A stretch of 64,000 nucleotides of DNA from Photobacterium ganghwense (GCF_003025595.1 NZ_PYMI01000001.1:372001-436000), one strand, 5' to 3'; positions 34,472 through 45,462 are shown, counted from the first letter of the stretch. The notes: generated by a model from the sequence alone, not told the origin. Program-made: numbers and translations.

Positions 34472-37400
34472 ATGAACAAGAAGATCCAAAGGAAGGCAGT
34501 CTATCAGGCATTTCGCCTCAGCACCCTTGCCATATCGTGTATTGCCGCCTTTAATGCTCAGGCAGCAATAGACTGTGGGACCATTGAAAGCTGGAGCAAC
34601 ACCACGGCCTATGCTGGCGGTACGCAAGTTCAGCAGAATAACAGTGTCTATGAAGCGAAATGGTGGAGCCAGGGCAGCGATCCGGCAAAGAATTCCAGCT
34701 CTTATCAGGAATGGAAACTGGTTGACCAATGCGGCACGGGTGTCAGCAACCAGGCACCTTCTGTTCAAATCACTTCCCCGTCAGGCAGCAACCAATTGGT
34801 AGCTGGTGATGTCGTCACCATCAGTGCGGATGCCAACGACGTCGACGGTACTATTGCCAACGTCGAGTTTTACATTGGCACCACCCTGTTGGCCTCTGTG
34901 TCTAAAGCACCGTTCACCACTAACTGGACGGCAGTGAGTGGTTCTGCCGAAATAAAAGCCGTTGCCACCGACAACCTGGGCGCAACCAACACTTCTCAGA
35001 TCACGCTGTCCGTTCAGGGTGAATCTAACGTTCTGCCAAATGTCGGTCTGACGGTTTCAGCCTCTGCGGTAGAAGCCGGCAGCGTCGTAACATTAAACGC
35101 CAGTGCTGCCGACAGTGACGGGCAAGTTGAAAAAGTCGACTTCTTCGCAAATGGCAAACTGGTTGGCACGTCAGCCACGGCACCATATACCTTCAGCTAC
35201 ACCGCTCCACAATCAGGCAGTGTTTCCTTGTTTGCGCGCGCGACCGACAACCTTGGCGGTTTCAGCGATTCTTCTGCCGTTTCGATTACAGTTTCCGGCG
35301 TTACACCACCGTCAGCACAAAGCTGTCGTCCGGATGGACTCTACCAGACTGAAGGCGTAAACGTACCTTACTGTACTATCTATGACGATCAGGGCCGCGA
35401 AATCATGGGCGCCGATCACCCCCGCCGTGTCATCGGCTACTTCACCAGCTGGCGTGCCGGTGACAACCCTGACAGCCGTTATCTGGTCAGCGACATTCCG
35501 TGGGAGCAGCTGACACACATCAACTACGCCTTCGTCAGTATCGGTCCAGACGGCAAGGTCAACATAGGTAACGTGAACGATCCTGCCAACCCGGCGGTCG
35601 GCCAGGAATGGCAAGGCGTTGACATCGATCCGTCTCTGGGTTTCAAAGGCCACTTTGGTGCGCTGGCTACCGCCAAGGCCAAACATGGTGTGAAAACCCT
35701 GATTTCTATTGGCGGCTGGGCTGAAACAGGCGGGCATTTTGGTCCTGACGGCAATCGCGTTGCCGATGGTGGTTTCTATACCATGACGACGAATGCCGAC
35801 GGCAGCATTAACCATGCCGGTATTCAGACATTCGCCGATTCAGCCGTTGCAATGATGCGTCAGTACAAGTTTGACGGTCTGGATATCGACTACGAATACC
35901 CAACCAGCATGTCTGGAGCCGGTAACCCGGATGATAAAGCGTTTGCTGAGCCTCGCCGTCCGCACCTGATGAAGTCTTATCACGAGCTGATGCGTGTACT
36001 GCGTGAAAAACTGGACCACGCCAGTGCACAAGACGGCATTCACTACATGCTGACTATCGCAGCGCCTTCATCGGGTTACCTGCTGCGCGGCATGGAAACC
36101 ATGTCTATTACCAAGTACCTGGATTACGTAAACATCATGTCTTACGACCTTCACGGTGCCTGGAACGATCACGTAGGTCATAATGCTGCCCTGTATGACA
36201 CAGGTAAAGACTCAGAGCTGGCTCAGTGGAACGTCTACGGCACCGCGGCCTACGGCGGTATTGGTTACCTGAATACTGACTGGGCATACCACTATTTCCG
36301 TGGTTCTATGCCTGCTGGCCGAATCAACATCGGTGTGCCGTATTACACCCGTGGCTGGCAGAACGTCACCGGTGGCGAAAACGGCCTGTGGGGCCGTGCT
36401 CCGCTGCCGAACCAGTCACAGTGCGCCGCAGGTACTGGCGAAGGTGAGAAAAACAACTGCGGCTACGGTGCAGTCGGTATTGATAACATGTGGCATGACA
36501 AAGATGCTGCAGGTAATGAAATGGGCGCGGGCTCCAACCCAATGTGGCATGCGATGAACCTGGCCCGTGGTATTTACGGCAGCTACACCGCAGCCTACGG
36601 CTTGGATCCAGTCAATGACCCACAGGACAAACTGGTCGGCGCATACACCCGTCATTATGACAATGTAGCCGTGGCACCTTGGCTGTGGAACGCAGAGAAG
36701 AAAGTCTTCCTGTCGACTGAAGACAAAGAGTCGATCGAAACCAAAGCCAACTACGTCATGGACAAGGGTATTGGCGGTATCATGTTCTGGGAACTGGCTG
36801 GTGACTATAACTGTTACGTAGTCGATGCTAACGGCAAGCGCACCACTGTCGATCCGACGGAAGCGGCCTGTCAGTCCGGTAACGGTGAATACCACATGGG
36901 TAACACCATGACCAAGGCGATTTATGACAAGTTCCAGTCAGCCACGCCTTACGGTAACACAGTTGCAACCGGGGCAATTCCGACAGAAACCGTTGACATT
37001 ACGGTGTCTATCGATGGTTTCAAAGTCGGCGATCAAAACTACCCTATTAACCCGAAAATTACTTTCACCAACAATACCGGTCAGGCAATTCCTGGCGGAA
37101 CGGAGTTCCAGTTCGACATTCCGACATCTGCGCCGGATAACGCCAAAGACCAGTCTGGTGGTGGTCTGAAAGTGATTGCATCCGGCCACAACCGCGCCAA
37201 TAACATCGGCGGCCTGGATGGCGAGATGCATCGCGTTGCCTTCAGCTTACCGAGCTGGAAGGATCTGCCTGCTGGCGACAGCTATATCCTGGACATGGTG
37301 TACTACCTGCCAATTTCAGGCCCGGCTAACTACAGTGTTACAGTGAACGGTAAAGAGTACGCCTTCAAGTTTGAGCACCCAGAGTTGCCTGTTGGCGATA

Positions 37401-37630
37401 TCGGGGCTGGCAATGGCGGGGGCGATACCGGGGGCGGTGATAACGGCACCTGCAACACAACCGGTATTAACACTTATCCTAACTGGCCGCAAACCGACTG
37501 GTCTGGTAACCCGAGCCACGCCAACCAGGGTGACAAAATCATCCACAACGGCGTTGTTTATCAGGCTAACTGGTGGACAAGTTCAGTTCCGGGAAGCGAT
37601 GGCAGCTGGAAAACCGTCTGCAACATCTAA
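34472..37630 (+). CDS. Secreted multidomain GH18 chitinase
   Basis: A 1052-residue exported chitinase, probably extracellular. Order of domains: signal peptide (1-31), a CBM5/12 chitin-binding domain (about 33-88, [20 protein letters not shown]), two Ig-like modules (about 95-185 and 190-276), the GH18 catalytic domain (about 310-810), a ChiC-type beta domain (about 830-960), a Gly/Asp linker, and a second CBM5/12 (about 1000-1052, [20 protein letters not shown]). The GH18 motif DxxDxDxE is intact as DGLDIDYE, with catalytic Glu475. Chitin-binding domains at both ends fit action on insoluble chitin. RBS CTAAGGAA; a terminator follows. Confidence 0.95.
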   Translation: MNKKIQRKAVYQAFRLSTLAISCIAAFNAQAAIDCGTIESWSNTTAYAGGTQVQQNNSVYEAKWWSQGSDPAKNSSSYQEWKLVDQCGTGVSNQAPSVQITSPSGSNQLVAGDVVTISADANDVDGTIANVEFYIGTTLLASVSKAPFTTNWTAVSGSAEIKAVATDNLGATNTSQITLSVQGESNVLPNVGLTVSASAVEAGSVVTLNASAADSDGQVEKVDFFANGKLVGTSATAPYTFSYTAPQSGSVSLFARATDNLGGFSDSSAVSITVSGVTPPSAQSCRPDGLYQTEGVNVPYCTIYDDQGREIMGADHPRRVIGYFTSWRAGDNPDSRYLVSDIPWEQLTHINYAFVSIGPDGKVNIGNVNDPANPAVGQEWQGVDIDPSLGFKGHFGALATAKAKHGVKTLISIGGWAETGGHFGPDGNRVADGGFYTMTTNADGSINHAGIQTFADSAVAMMRQYKFDGLDIDYEYPTSMSGAGNPDDKAFAEPRRPHLMKSYHELMRVLREKLDHASAQDGIHYMLTIAAPSSGYLLRGMETMSITKYLDYVNIMSYDLHGAWNDHVGHNAALYDTGKDSELAQWNVYGTAAYGGIGYLNTDWAYHYFRGSMPAGRINIGVPYYTRGWQNVTGGENGLWGRAPLPNQSQCAAGTGEGEKNNCGYGAVGIDNMWHDKDAAGNEMGAGSNPMWHAMNLARGIYGSYTAAYGLDPVNDPQDKLVGAYTRHYDNVAVAPWLWNAEKKVFLSTEDKESIETKANYVMDKGIGGIMFWELAGDYNCYVVDANGKRTTVDPTEAACQSGNGEYHMGNTMTKAIYDKFQSATPYGNTVATGAIPTETVDITVSIDGFKVGDQNYPINPKITFTNNTGQAIPGGTEFQFDIPTSAPDNAKDQSGGGLKVIASGHNRANNIGGLDGEMHRVAFSLPSWKDLPAGDSYILDMVYYLPISGPANYSVTVNGKEYAFKFEHPELPVGDIGAGNGGGDTGGGDNGTCNTTGINTYPNWPQTDWSGNPSHANQGDKIIHNGVVYQANWWTSSVPGSDGSWKTVCNI

Positions 37631-37652
37631 TCGTTGTTAGACTGATTACATC

Positions 37653-37680
37653 AAAGCGCAGGGTTGCCCTGCGCTTTTTC
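37653..37680 (+). terminator. Rho-independent terminator of the chitinase gene
   Basis: 11-bp stem aaagcgcaggg/ccctgcgcttt (37653-37663 with 37667-37677), 3-nt loop, T run. Confidence 0.9.
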
Positions 37681-38267
37681 CTTCTCGAATGCGTCATCTT
37701 TTTTCCTTTATCCATCAGCATGCAAAGTCTGCGTTTTTTGTCTTAATCCTCAATCAGTCTCAATCGGCTCTCAGATTCGCTGTTTTACAACCATCGCCGA
37801 AATCTGCCCTGTCTATCAGTCTTCGCTCGGTAGCAGCAAGAGTTAACGGGTGACATCCGGCTCCTTGTTGCCTTCCCCCTTCATCAATGCTCATTTTATA
37901 ACCACTAAAACGCGACATTACGCTCATTTTTCAACCGAACAGCCAAAAGTTGAATTTTTCTATAGTTACAAAAACATGATCCTGATTTCTATCATTACAA
38001 ACAGATATTTATGCCATTCTCAATGCTGTGATTTATAAATTTAGCGAAAAGCGAAAGAACTAGGACAAATTTGATGATAAGAAAAACAAACTTATTTAAC
38101 GCATTGTAATGAGCGTTCTTTTCCATCAGGACAAGAAATAAAACTTGATTTTTTTGCTTTTCATTCGGTCAATCTGAACCTTTACCAAGCCTAAACAAAA
38201 GTTTTTTTTATGGTAGAGTCCTTTCCCACTAATGATAAACAACTCACTTTTATACTTTACAGGGAAA
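37681..38267. other. AT-rich intergenic region upstream of the L,D-transpeptidase-fold gene
   Basis: About 590 nt. Short open frames exist (for example 37664-37846 and 37850-38038) but lack start context and protein-like composition. From 37950 on the sequence is very AT-rich and likely carries the downstream promoter. Confidence 0.5.
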
Positions 38268-38915
38268 ATGAAAAAAGTAATTTTTTTGTTTGTTTGGGCT
38301 CTGCTCAGCTTACCAGCACTTGTATCGGCGAGTGTGATCAATGCTCAATCGTACACAAAGAGCAATAATTCAGACATCCTTGCCAAGGATGTTTATAAGA
38401 AAGCCAAACTAGAGGGCGTAATTAATTATCAAGTATTTGAAGAGGGTTTTAATGCTTATTACAAAACACAACAACGTAAAAAACAATTGCTGACAATCAT
38501 TGATTTCAGTAAGCCATCAACACAAAAACGTTTTTACGTCATTGATTTAAGAACTAACCGCCTGCTTTATCACACCTACGTGTCACACGGTGTCAACAGC
38601 GGGGGTAAAGTGGCCAACCGTTTTTCCAACACGGTAAATTCACGCCAAAGTTCGCTGGGTACCTTTCTGACCGACACGACCTATTATGGTGGTAATGGTT
38701 ACTCACTCCGCCTGGACGGACTCACAAAGGGCATCAATGACAACGCTCGCCGCCGCTATATCGTGGTTCACGGTGCAGACTACGCGACAGAGTCGTTCAT
38801 TCGCCGACATGGTTATCTGGGACGAAGCTGGGGATGTCCAGCGTTACCGGAAGAACTATCTAAAGAGATTATTAACACCATTAAAGGCGGTAGTGTGATT
38901 TACGCACACGCCTGA
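38268..38915 (+). CDS. Murein L,D-transpeptidase catalytic-domain family protein (YkuD_2 type)
   Basis: A 215-residue exported protein: a signal peptide (MKKVIFLFVWALLSLPALVSA) and a domain of the YkuD-related family PF13645. Characteristic stretches are RFYVIDLRTNRLLYHTYVSH, GRRYIVVHGADYATE-like (RRYIVVHGADYA) and GRSWGCPALP, with the conserved His and the catalytic-type Cys in SWGCPA. The family is presumed to act on peptidoglycan cross-links, though activity is rarely shown. The start at 38268 has AGGGAAA upstream. It is monocistronic with a strong terminator. Confidence 0.87.
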   Translation: MKKVIFLFVWALLSLPALVSASVINAQSYTKSNNSDILAKDVYKKAKLEGVINYQVFEEGFNAYYKTQQRKKQLLTIIDFSKPSTQKRFYVIDLRTNRLLYHTYVSHGVNSGGKVANRFSNTVNSRQSSLGTFLTDTTYYGGNGYSLRLDGLTKGINDNARRRYIVVHGADYATESFIRRHGYLGRSWGCPALPEELSKEIINTIKGGSVIYAHA

Positions 38916-38949
38916 TGGCTAACTGTTCCTCTTCAAATCAGCTCAGAAT

Positions 38950-38983
38950 AAAAAAGCAGTACATTCATGTACTGCTTTTTTAT
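38950..38983 (+). terminator. Rho-independent terminator of the L,D-transpeptidase-fold gene
   Basis: 14-bp stem aaaaagcagtacat/atgtactgcttttt (38951-38964 with 38967-38980), followed by TATTCTT. Confidence 0.9.
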
Positions 38984-39310
38984 TCTTACCACTTCCATCA
39001 ATCGGTTATATATATCATGCACATATAAGCGTTGCCTGACTAGAGATGCCATATATGCCCTCTGAACGATAACTTCTTATAAACAGAGAGCAATTTTTAA
39101 AATACCACCGATTCTTCAAAAAATATTTTTATTCTTTTCATCAAGCACTTATTAATCATTTTTCTGTCACCATAAGATCACTTAACTACGTCTTTTTTAG
39201 GCCGATAACTCTAAGATAATGAAATAAAATAATTTTCATGCCATGACAGATAAAATCAACCCAAATAAGCGCCATAAAAAACAATTAACACAGTGGCAAA
39301 TAAAGTCGGT
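38984..39310. other. Non-coding AT-rich spacer between convergent terminators
   Basis: About 330 nt between the plus-strand terminator and that of ald. No ORF, repeat or RNA pattern was recognised. Confidence 0.5.
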
Positions 39311-39339
39311 AAATAAAAAATCCCCGTAAACGGGGATTT
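39311..39339 (-). terminator. Rho-independent terminator of ald
   Basis: Stem aaatccccg/cggggattt (39318-39326 with 39331-39339), loop taaa; read on the minus strand it ends in TTTTTTATTT. Confidence 0.9.
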
Positions 39340-39363
39340 CATATGATTAATCAAGAATTTGAA

Positions 39364-40482
39364 TTAACCGGCCAGTGCGCTTTCAGGCGTTACATATGGC
39401 AGGTTTAACGATTCTGACACTTCGCGACAGGTCACCTGTCCGCGGTAAACATTCAAGCCGTGAAGTAGGTGCTTATCTTCCTGCAGTGCCGCTTTATAAC
39501 CTTTGTCTGCCAGTTTCAGAATGTACGGTAATGTGGCATTGTTCAGCGCAAAGGTGGATGTTCTTGCCACCGCTCCCGGCATGTTCGCCACGCAGTAGTG
39601 CACAACATCGTCCACGATGTAGGTCGGTTCACTGTGGGTTGTCGGGTGCGATGTTTCGACGCAGCCCCCTTGGTCAATCGCAACATCCACAATCGCAGAG
39701 CCCGGCTTCATTTTTGACACCATTTCTGCAGTGACCAGTTTCGGCGCAGCCGCACCGGCCACCAGCACTCCACCAATGACTAAGTCAGCGTCAAGCACAT
39801 GCTTTTCGATAGCGTCTTTTGTTGAGTAAACACACTGCACTTTTCCATCAAACTGGGCATCAAGACTGCGCAACACGTCGATATTACGGTCCAGGATTAC
39901 CACGTTAGCCCGCATACCTACGGCAACTTGAGCGGCATTGGCACCCACGACCCCGCCACCGATAATCACAACATTAGCTGGTTCTACACCCGGGACACCG
40001 CCCAGTAACATGCCACGGCCGCCACGAGATTTCTCAAGTGCAAAAGCCCCGGCCTGTACAGACATACGACCCGCGACTTCAGACATCGGTGCCAGTAACG
40101 GCAACCGGCCTTTATCATCGGTCACGGTTTCATAGGCAATACATACCGCTTTGCTGTTGATCAGATCGTGCGTTTGCTCCGGATCAGGCGCAAGGTGGAG
40201 GTAAGTAAACAGGATCTGGCCTTCACGCAGTAATGCACGCTCAACAGCCTGAGGTTCCTTGACCTTTACAATCATGTCTGATTCTGCAAAAACAGCGACG
40301 GCTGTTGGCAGAATCTGGGCACCTGCATCAATGTAGTCCTGATCACTGAAACCGATCCCAGAACCCGCATTGGTTTCCACATACACAGTGTGTCCATGCG
40401 CAACAGCTTCACTCACTGAAGCCGGCACCATACCCACACGGTATTCGTGAACTTTAATTTCCTTAGGTACACCAATAATCAT
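39364..40482 (-). CDS. ald: Alanine dehydrogenase
   Basis: A 372-residue NAD-dependent L-alanine dehydrogenase, the usual length. N-terminal [20 protein letters not shown], the Rossmann motif [19 protein letters not shown] in the middle, and [20 protein letters not shown] near the C terminus are diagnostic. It interconverts alanine and pyruvate plus ammonium in the cytoplasm. The start at 40482 was chosen by family alignment; the frame runs 28 codons further upstream without similarity. A CRP-like sequence lies about 135 nt upstream. It is monocistronic. Confidence 0.95.
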   Translation of the reverse strand: MIIGVPKEIKVHEYRVGMVPASVSEAVAHGHTVYVETNAGSGIGFSDQDYIDAGAQILPTAVAVFAESDMIVKVKEPQAVERALLREGQILFTYLHLAPDPEQTHDLINSKAVCIAYETVTDDKGRLPLLAPMSEVAGRMSVQAGAFALEKSRGGRGMLLGGVPGVEPANVVIIGGGVVGANAAQVAVGMRANVVILDRNIDVLRSLDAQFDGKVQCVYSTKDAIEKHVLDADLVIGGVLVAGAAAPKLVTAEMVSKMKPGSAIVDVAIDQGGCVETSHPTTHSEPTYIVDDVVHYCVANMPGAVARTSTFALNNATLPYILKLADKGYKAALQEDKHLLHGLNVYRGQVTCREVSESLNLPYVTPESALAG

Positions 40483-40940
40483 ATTTTGTATCCTTGCGGC
40501 CTTGTTAAAAGTTATATACACAATAATGTAAATAACTCGGAATGTGCGCCCGTTTTTTAACCACAAATCAACAAATCGAACCGGGATTTTCTACCATTAA
40601 AGATGATTAATCGGTTTTTGAGCAACATCACACACCAAAAACCTGACTTATATCAATTAAACAGACCAGTAGACTATATATAAGCATACTTCCAGTCCAA
40701 AGCACTAAAAAATTTCTTTTTTAAGGTTAAATCATAAGCAAGGAAGCGGGTTAAAAGCAGTGGTGGCCTGATGGCGCCTAATGAAATTAAACAATTCATC
40801 GGATAAAACCAGAAAAACAGGATAAAGCTCATAGATGATAGTCTTATCTTTAGCCTGACTGACAAAAACCAAAGCCAACAAACAATTAAACTACCCGCAA
40901 CAAAAAGAGTCTGGCCAATGGGGCAATCTGGATTTGAGGA
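40483..40940. other. Upstream region of ald
   Basis: About 460 nt. Contains the CRP-like site at 40617-40632. A minus-strand frame (40674-40943) could encode a hydrophobic peptide of 89 residues but begins with TTG inside a terminator and is not accepted as a gene. Confidence 0.5.
40617..40632. promoter_or_regulatory. CRP-like site upstream of ald
   Basis: TTTGA-gcaaca-TCACA matches TGTGA-N6-TCACA at 9 of 10 core positions, about 135 nt upstream of the ald start codon. Confidence 0.4.
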
Positions 40941-40978
40941 CAAAAAAAGAGCCGCATCGTGCGGCTCCTTTTTTATAC
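40941..40978 (-). terminator. Terminator of the 88-residue protein gene
   Basis: Stem around gagccgca/tgcggctc with a 3-nt loop; read on the minus strand it is followed by a long T run. It lies about 25 nt past the stop codon. Confidence 0.88.
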
Positions 40979-41000
40979 CTTTTCAGCAGATTCAGAAGAA

Positions 41001-41267
41001 TCAGTCTTCAAATTCCCACGGCATATCCGGTAATGCATCAAGGTTTTCGCTGTAACGTTTCAGATCAAAGCTACCGCCATTTTTCGCCACATCGAATACT
41101 TCAACCGATAAAGCGCAGGCGATCATCTCAATTGCTTCATCACGCGGCGTGCCGGTCATTACCAGTCGCATCAGCGTCTCTTTCACCTTGATCGGATTAC
41201 CATCATCAAGCTGGTTTTTTACCGTTTCAACCAGCATGTCGCCAGTCATAATCTCATCATCTTGCAT
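41001..41267 (-). CDS. Conserved-looking small hypothetical protein
   Basis: An 88-residue, mainly helical soluble protein without signal or TM segment. The core TPRDEAIEMIACALSVEVFD and the C-terminal RYSENLDALPDMPWEFED look like a short conserved gammaproteobacterial family, but I cannot name it. The gene ends at its own terminator and starts 47 nt downstream of the HAD gene on the same strand, so the two may be co-transcribed. Function unknown. Confidence 0.75.
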   Translation of the reverse strand: MQDDEIMTGDMLVETVKNQLDDGNPIKVKETLMRLVMTGTPRDEAIEMIACALSVEVFDVAKNGGSFDLKRYSENLDALPDMPWEFED

Positions 41268-41314
41268 AAAAATGCCTTACATTTTTGTCATTTAGTGCTG
41301 CTGTAAGCAACACA

Positions 41315-41962
41315 TTAAGCAACCAGCCAGCTGGCGCGCTGCTCGTGCGCTTCAACCAGTGTCTGGTAACGATACGGAGTCATCTCTCGCCCGACCGGAT
41401 GACTGTCATTCACGACAACGAGTCGCAACCCGGCCGAGGTGGCCGACATCGCACCGGTCATACTGTCTTCCACGGCAACAACTTGCGTGGTGCAGTAACC
41501 CAGAGTCTGGCAGGCAAGCTGATAGATATCCGGAGCAGGCTTATTGGAAGCCACTTCATTTCCGCAAAAAATATGATCGAAAAACTCCAGCCATCCCAGC
41601 TTTGCCAGAATCCCTTCGACGTACTCACGCGGAGCGCCGGTCACCACCGCCAGCGGTAGTTGGCCATGTAGCTGGCGCAGCAATCCTTCCGCACCATGTT
41701 TAGGTGGTACGCCACGTTCAATCAGGGCGATGTGTGTCAGGTGCTCCATGTCAGCCACCGTTGTAGACGGGCAATGGGTCAGCTGATATTGCTGGTGAAA
41801 CGCAGTGGCAACCTTCTCCCACGGTACTCCGGCATAATCACGTAAAAAGTCTGCGGCAGAGATATCGACTCCCCATTTAGCCAGATACTGGCTCCAGTTC
41901 TCAGCGTGAAAAATCTCGGAATCTACCAAGGTACCATCAAAATCAAAGCATACAGCCTGCAT
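41315..41962 (-). CDS. HAD-superfamily phosphatase (beta-phosphoglucomutase-like)
   Basis: A 215-residue HAD hydrolase. Motif I DFDGTLVDSE with the nucleophile and acid Asp7/Asp9, motif II VVTGAPREYVEG, motif III Lys in SNKPAPDIY and motif IV VVAVEDSMTGAMSA are all present, with a helical cap between motifs I and II. This is the subgroup of small sugar-phosphate phosphatases (GPH/YniC/beta-PGM-like); the exact substrate is not evident. The upstream gene of the 88-residue protein follows on the same strand. Confidence 0.87.
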   Translation of the reverse strand: MQAVCFDFDGTLVDSEIFHAENWSQYLAKWGVDISAADFLRDYAGVPWEKVATAFHQQYQLTHCPSTTVADMEHLTHIALIERGVPPKHGAEGLLRQLHGQLPLAVVTGAPREYVEGILAKLGWLEFFDHIFCGNEVASNKPAPDIYQLACQTLGYCTTQVVAVEDSMTGAMSATSAGLRLVVVNDSHPVGREMTPYRYQTLVEAHEQRASWLVA

Positions 41963-42127
41963 CTAACTACTCCTGTCATGTTTCGGCTGCTATGTTACTA
42001 ATCTTGCGCGCATAATGCCAAACGTGTCGTGATACCGATTTATGACGAACACGAATGGCTTTGCTCTTATACCTGAGCTAAATACCTAGTCGCTACTTAC
42101 CCAGAACCCAATTACCTATTACCCCGA

Positions 42128-42169
42128 ACCTAGCACCTAGCACCTAGCACCTAGCACCTAGCATCTAGC
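42128..42169. repeat. Heptanucleotide tandem repeat (six copies)
   Basis: acctagc repeated five times exactly (42128-42162) plus atctagc; decayed copies lie just upstream (42088-42127). The array sits 17 nt beyond the stop of the minus-strand GGDEF-EAL gene. Confidence 0.92.
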
Positions 42170-42185
42170 ACCGAGTAATTAGATC

Positions 42186-45100
42186 TCAGATCTCTTCCTG
42201 TTGAGCATCGTATAAATCATGGCTTCTGTCATCTTCAAGCCCTTCCTCATACTGATTGTTCAGCATCACCAGGCAATCGGTCAGCGGGCGTGCCGGGCTG
42301 TAGTAAAAACCCTGAACGTAATGACAGTTCAGTTCCTGCAGACACTCAAGCTGTGCCCGATTCTCCACCCCTTCCGCCACCACCTGAATACCGAGTTTGT
42401 GGCTGAGGTCGATAATCAGAGATACCAGTGTCCGACTATCCTGGCTGTGTTCCATCTCCCGGATAAAACTCCGATCAATCTTGATAATGTCGGGCCTCAG
42501 CTCGACCACAGAACTCAGCGAGGAATACCCGGTTCCGAAATCATCCAGCGCCACCTTAATGCCGCGCTGTTTGAACTCTCCCAATAGCGCCTGAATATTC
42601 TGGCTCTCACTGGATGCGGTCGTTTCCGTGATTTCAATGATCACCGAATCCGGCGTCAGGCCATACTTCTCAATCACATCCCAGACCATAGGTGTGGCCT
42701 GATAATTCATAAACTCTTTTACGGAGCGATTGATATTAAATGCGATATCGGTATAGCCGGCCTGATGGACTTTGCACAAATCACGGCACGCCTGATGCAG
42801 AACATATTCGCCAAGGTGAGTAATAAGCCCATATTTTTCTGCAACCGGAATAAACTTTTCGGGAGAAATGAATCCCTCGACGTCATCGAACCAACGCAGC
42901 AAGGCTTCAAACCGTTTTATTTTACCGCTGTCGGCATCAATGATCGGCTGGTAGTGCACCGTCAACGCATTTTCGGTAATGGCTTTTTTCAGGCGGTCAC
43001 GCAGTTTCAGTTTTTCGATGTACTGAGACTGCATGTTGCTGTCGTACTCACAGATCCCATTCCGGCCATTGCCTTTCATGTTGTACATGGCGTAATCGGC
43101 ATTTTTCAGCAGCTCACTGTGCGTCTCCCCGCTTTCCGGATAAGAAGAAATGCCAACGCTGACCGTCGTATTCACCTCCACGCCATCAATCATAAAGGTC
43201 TGAGAGATACGGTTAACCACTTCTTGTCCCCACTGCCGGGCTTCAGCGGCGGTGGTATCAGGCAGTAAGACACAAAATTCATCGCCGCCATAGCGGCAGA
43301 TGTCATCATGGTTTGCAAAAATACCTTTAAGGCAGTTCGCGATATGTACCAGTACGTTATCGCCAAAATCATGCCCGTAGAGATCGTTGATCGACTTAAA
43401 GTCATCGGTATCAATAAACAGCAGAGCGAAGGCCTGGGTATGGCGATTGGACATCTGGTCGATATGTTTGCTGACGCGATGGGCAAAACTGCGACGGTTT
43501 ACCAGTCCGGTCAACGGATCGTTATAGGCATAAAAGCTCAGTTGCTCTTCCGCTTTTTTCCAATGGCTTATATCCCGAAATACCGCGACGAAGTTAATCA
43601 CTTCCTGATTATCATCACGAATCACATTGATGGACATTTCTTCTGGATAGATTTCACCGTTCTTGCGTTTATTCCAGACTTCCCCTTTCCAGTGTCCGTA
43701 TTCACTCAGGTGCTTCCACAGAGATTCATAATACGATTTATCATGAATACCCGACGACAACACATTCGGGCGCAAGCCTAATATTTCATGCTCGCGATAG
43801 CCGGTAGTTTCTTCCAGCGCACGGTTAACCGAAATAATACGGTTATGTTTATCTGTGATCAGAATACATTCCGACGTATTATCAAATACAACCTTAGCAC
43901 GGCTGAGCTGACGCTTGGTTTCGACACTACTGGTAATATCACGCTGTATACCAGCGATTTTAACCGGATTACCCGCTTCATCTTTGGCAATCACACTGCC
44001 TTTAATCTTTAGCCAGTGTTCTTTACTGACTGACTCACCAGAAGCAAAATGCTGTTTCCGGCGAAACTCAAATTGAAACACTGAAGTATGACGTTGCTGA
44101 AGAAAGCTATTAAAAAAGGTCAGCCCTTCTTCTTTGTCTTCATCAACAATAGAGTCAAGCCAGATATCAAGATCATTACCGCAGGTCGGTTTTTCCCTTC
44201 CCAGAATTTGCCAGAACTTCGGGGATGTCGCGAATTCGCGTTTTTCGATGTCGTATTCCCAGATACCTTCTTCGACATAGGTAAATGCTGTGTTCAGCTG
44301 GCGCGACGTTTTCGTTAGTTTGGCGGAAATCTGATACACATCGGTGACATCATGCACGGTTCCACGCATTTGTACCGGTGCGCCAAATTCGTTGCGAATC
44401 ACTTCTGCCCGCTTTCGCAGGTATTTAATTTGTCCATCTTCCAGCAATGTCCGATGAACCAGGTTGTAGCTGTGCGATTCTGAAGCAATGGCGCTGTGCA
44501 GGGCATTCAGTACCCAATCTCGGTCTTCCGGGTGAATCAGGGTTTCCAGCAGAGTCAGCGACGGTTCCAGTGTTTCATCTGGCAAACCGTAGATACGGTA
44601 TACCTCTTTACTCCAGCGGAAAGATTCCTGATTCAAATTCCAAACCCAGCTACCAACCTTGGCAACACGCTGACCTTCTTCCAGCGCCCACAGCAACTGA
44701 TCCTGGCGCTCCAGCAACGCAGAATATTGCATTTCCACACCAAGGTAATAACTCAGTGACTGGCAGACCGCCACCAGTTCATCCGGCAACTCAAATGGCT
44801 TATCAAACAGACAGACAATAATGCCTTCCGGAGTATTTTTTTTCGCATAGACAGGAATACCCACGTAGGCTTCAGCCTGCAGATCCTTCAATGCAGTATC
44901 TCGGGGAAATAACGCCTGAATATTGGCGCTGTAACAACAAATCTGATTTAAACAGCGCACATCAGAGCATGGAGTTCCATCCAGCGGGTAGCGAAAATTG
45001 TCGCTTATTTCGCCGCGATGACGATAAGACAGCGTCTGAATAGAGGTGTTGCCATCGACAAAATAGCCAATAAAGACATCTGTCGCGCCAAAATGTTTAT

Positions 45101-45218
45101 AGAGTAGTTGTGTGGTGGCTTCGAATAATGCTTCTCCACCCAGCCATTTCAGCTCGTTTATTATTGCTTCCATCACTATTGTGTAACCGCTGAATTCATA
45201 GAAAACGCTGTCACCCAT
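42186..45218 (-). CDS. Cytoplasmic GAF-like/PAS/GGDEF/EAL protein (c-di-GMP turnover)
   Basis: A 1010-residue protein without TM segments. A GAF-like N-terminal domain (about 15-165) is followed by three PAS/PAC units (about 180-300, 310-435, 440-560), a GGDEF domain with intact RYGGDEFCVLLP, and an EAL domain. EAL catalytic motifs are present: RFEALLRWFDD, NINRS, VIIEITETTAS, DDFGTGYSSL, IIKIDRSF and VVAEGVENR. It could make and degrade c-di-GMP. The start is uncertain: ATG 45218 sits right after AAGGA, too close, and ATG 45173 (MEAIINELKW) has no clear ribosome binding site. The final 25 residues are acidic. A second full GGDEF-EAL protein is encoded at 15296-18448. Confidence 0.92.
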   Translation of the reverse strand: MGDSVFYEFSGYTIVMEAIINELKWLGGEALFEATTQLLYKHFGATDVFIGYFVDGNTSIQTLSYRHRGEISDNFRYPLDGTPCSDVRCLNQICCYSANIQALFPRDTALKDLQAEAYVGIPVYAKKNTPEGIIVCLFDKPFELPDELVAVCQSLSYYLGVEMQYSALLERQDQLLWALEEGQRVAKVGSWVWNLNQESFRWSKEVYRIYGLPDETLEPSLTLLETLIHPEDRDWVLNALHSAIASESHSYNLVHRTLLEDGQIKYLRKRAEVIRNEFGAPVQMRGTVHDVTDVYQISAKLTKTSRQLNTAFTYVEEGIWEYDIEKREFATSPKFWQILGREKPTCGNDLDIWLDSIVDEDKEEGLTFFNSFLQQRHTSVFQFEFRRKQHFASGESVSKEHWLKIKGSVIAKDEAGNPVKIAGIQRDITSSVETKRQLSRAKVVFDNTSECILITDKHNRIISVNRALEETTGYREHEILGLRPNVLSSGIHDKSYYESLWKHLSEYGHWKGEVWNKRKNGEIYPEEMSINVIRDDNQEVINFVAVFRDISHWKKAEEQLSFYAYNDPLTGLVNRRSFAHRVSKHIDQMSNRHTQAFALLFIDTDDFKSINDLYGHDFGDNVLVHIANCLKGIFANHDDICRYGGDEFCVLLPDTTAAEARQWGQEVVNRISQTFMIDGVEVNTTVSVGISSYPESGETHSELLKNADYAMYNMKGNGRNGICEYDSNMQSQYIEKLKLRDRLKKAITENALTVHYQPIIDADSGKIKRFEALLRWFDDVEGFISPEKFIPVAEKYGLITHLGEYVLHQACRDLCKVHQAGYTDIAFNINRSVKEFMNYQATPMVWDVIEKYGLTPDSVIIEITETTASSESQNIQALLGEFKQRGIKVALDDFGTGYSSLSSVVELRPDIIKIDRSFIREMEHSQDSRTLVSLIIDLSHKLGIQVVAEGVENRAQLECLQELNCHYVQGFYYSPARPLTDCLVMLNNQYEEGLEDDRSHDLYDAQQEEI

Positions 45219-45386
45219 TCCTTAGACGTATTGAGAAACGGGGGCGACTTTACAGCATGCAGCTTCGCGTTAAAAGTGCATCTACTTTAATATAAATTAA
45301 CAGTAAACAGAATATTGATAAACATCACTATTTCATCAATGGTTTTTATCAACAACGTTAACGACGGAAAAAATATGCAAAAAAGA

Positions 45387-45418
45387 AAAGCCCGGAGCAC
45401 AACGGTACTCTGGGCTTT
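45387..45418 (-). terminator. Terminator of arsJ
   Basis: Stem aaagccc/gggcttt with an inner gagcac/gtactc pairing (one mismatch); on the minus strand it continues into a T-rich run. Confidence 0.75.
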
Positions 45419-45462
45419 GTATCTGAGTGTCGAATAGTTAATCAGTGACTAAGTCGAAAAGC

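Noticed and set aside
40674..40943. An 89-codon minus-strand frame encoding hydrophobic residues upstream of ald
   Set aside because: It would start with TTG inside the terminator of the preceding gene, without a ribosome binding site, in AT-rich DNA that favours hydrophobic codons.
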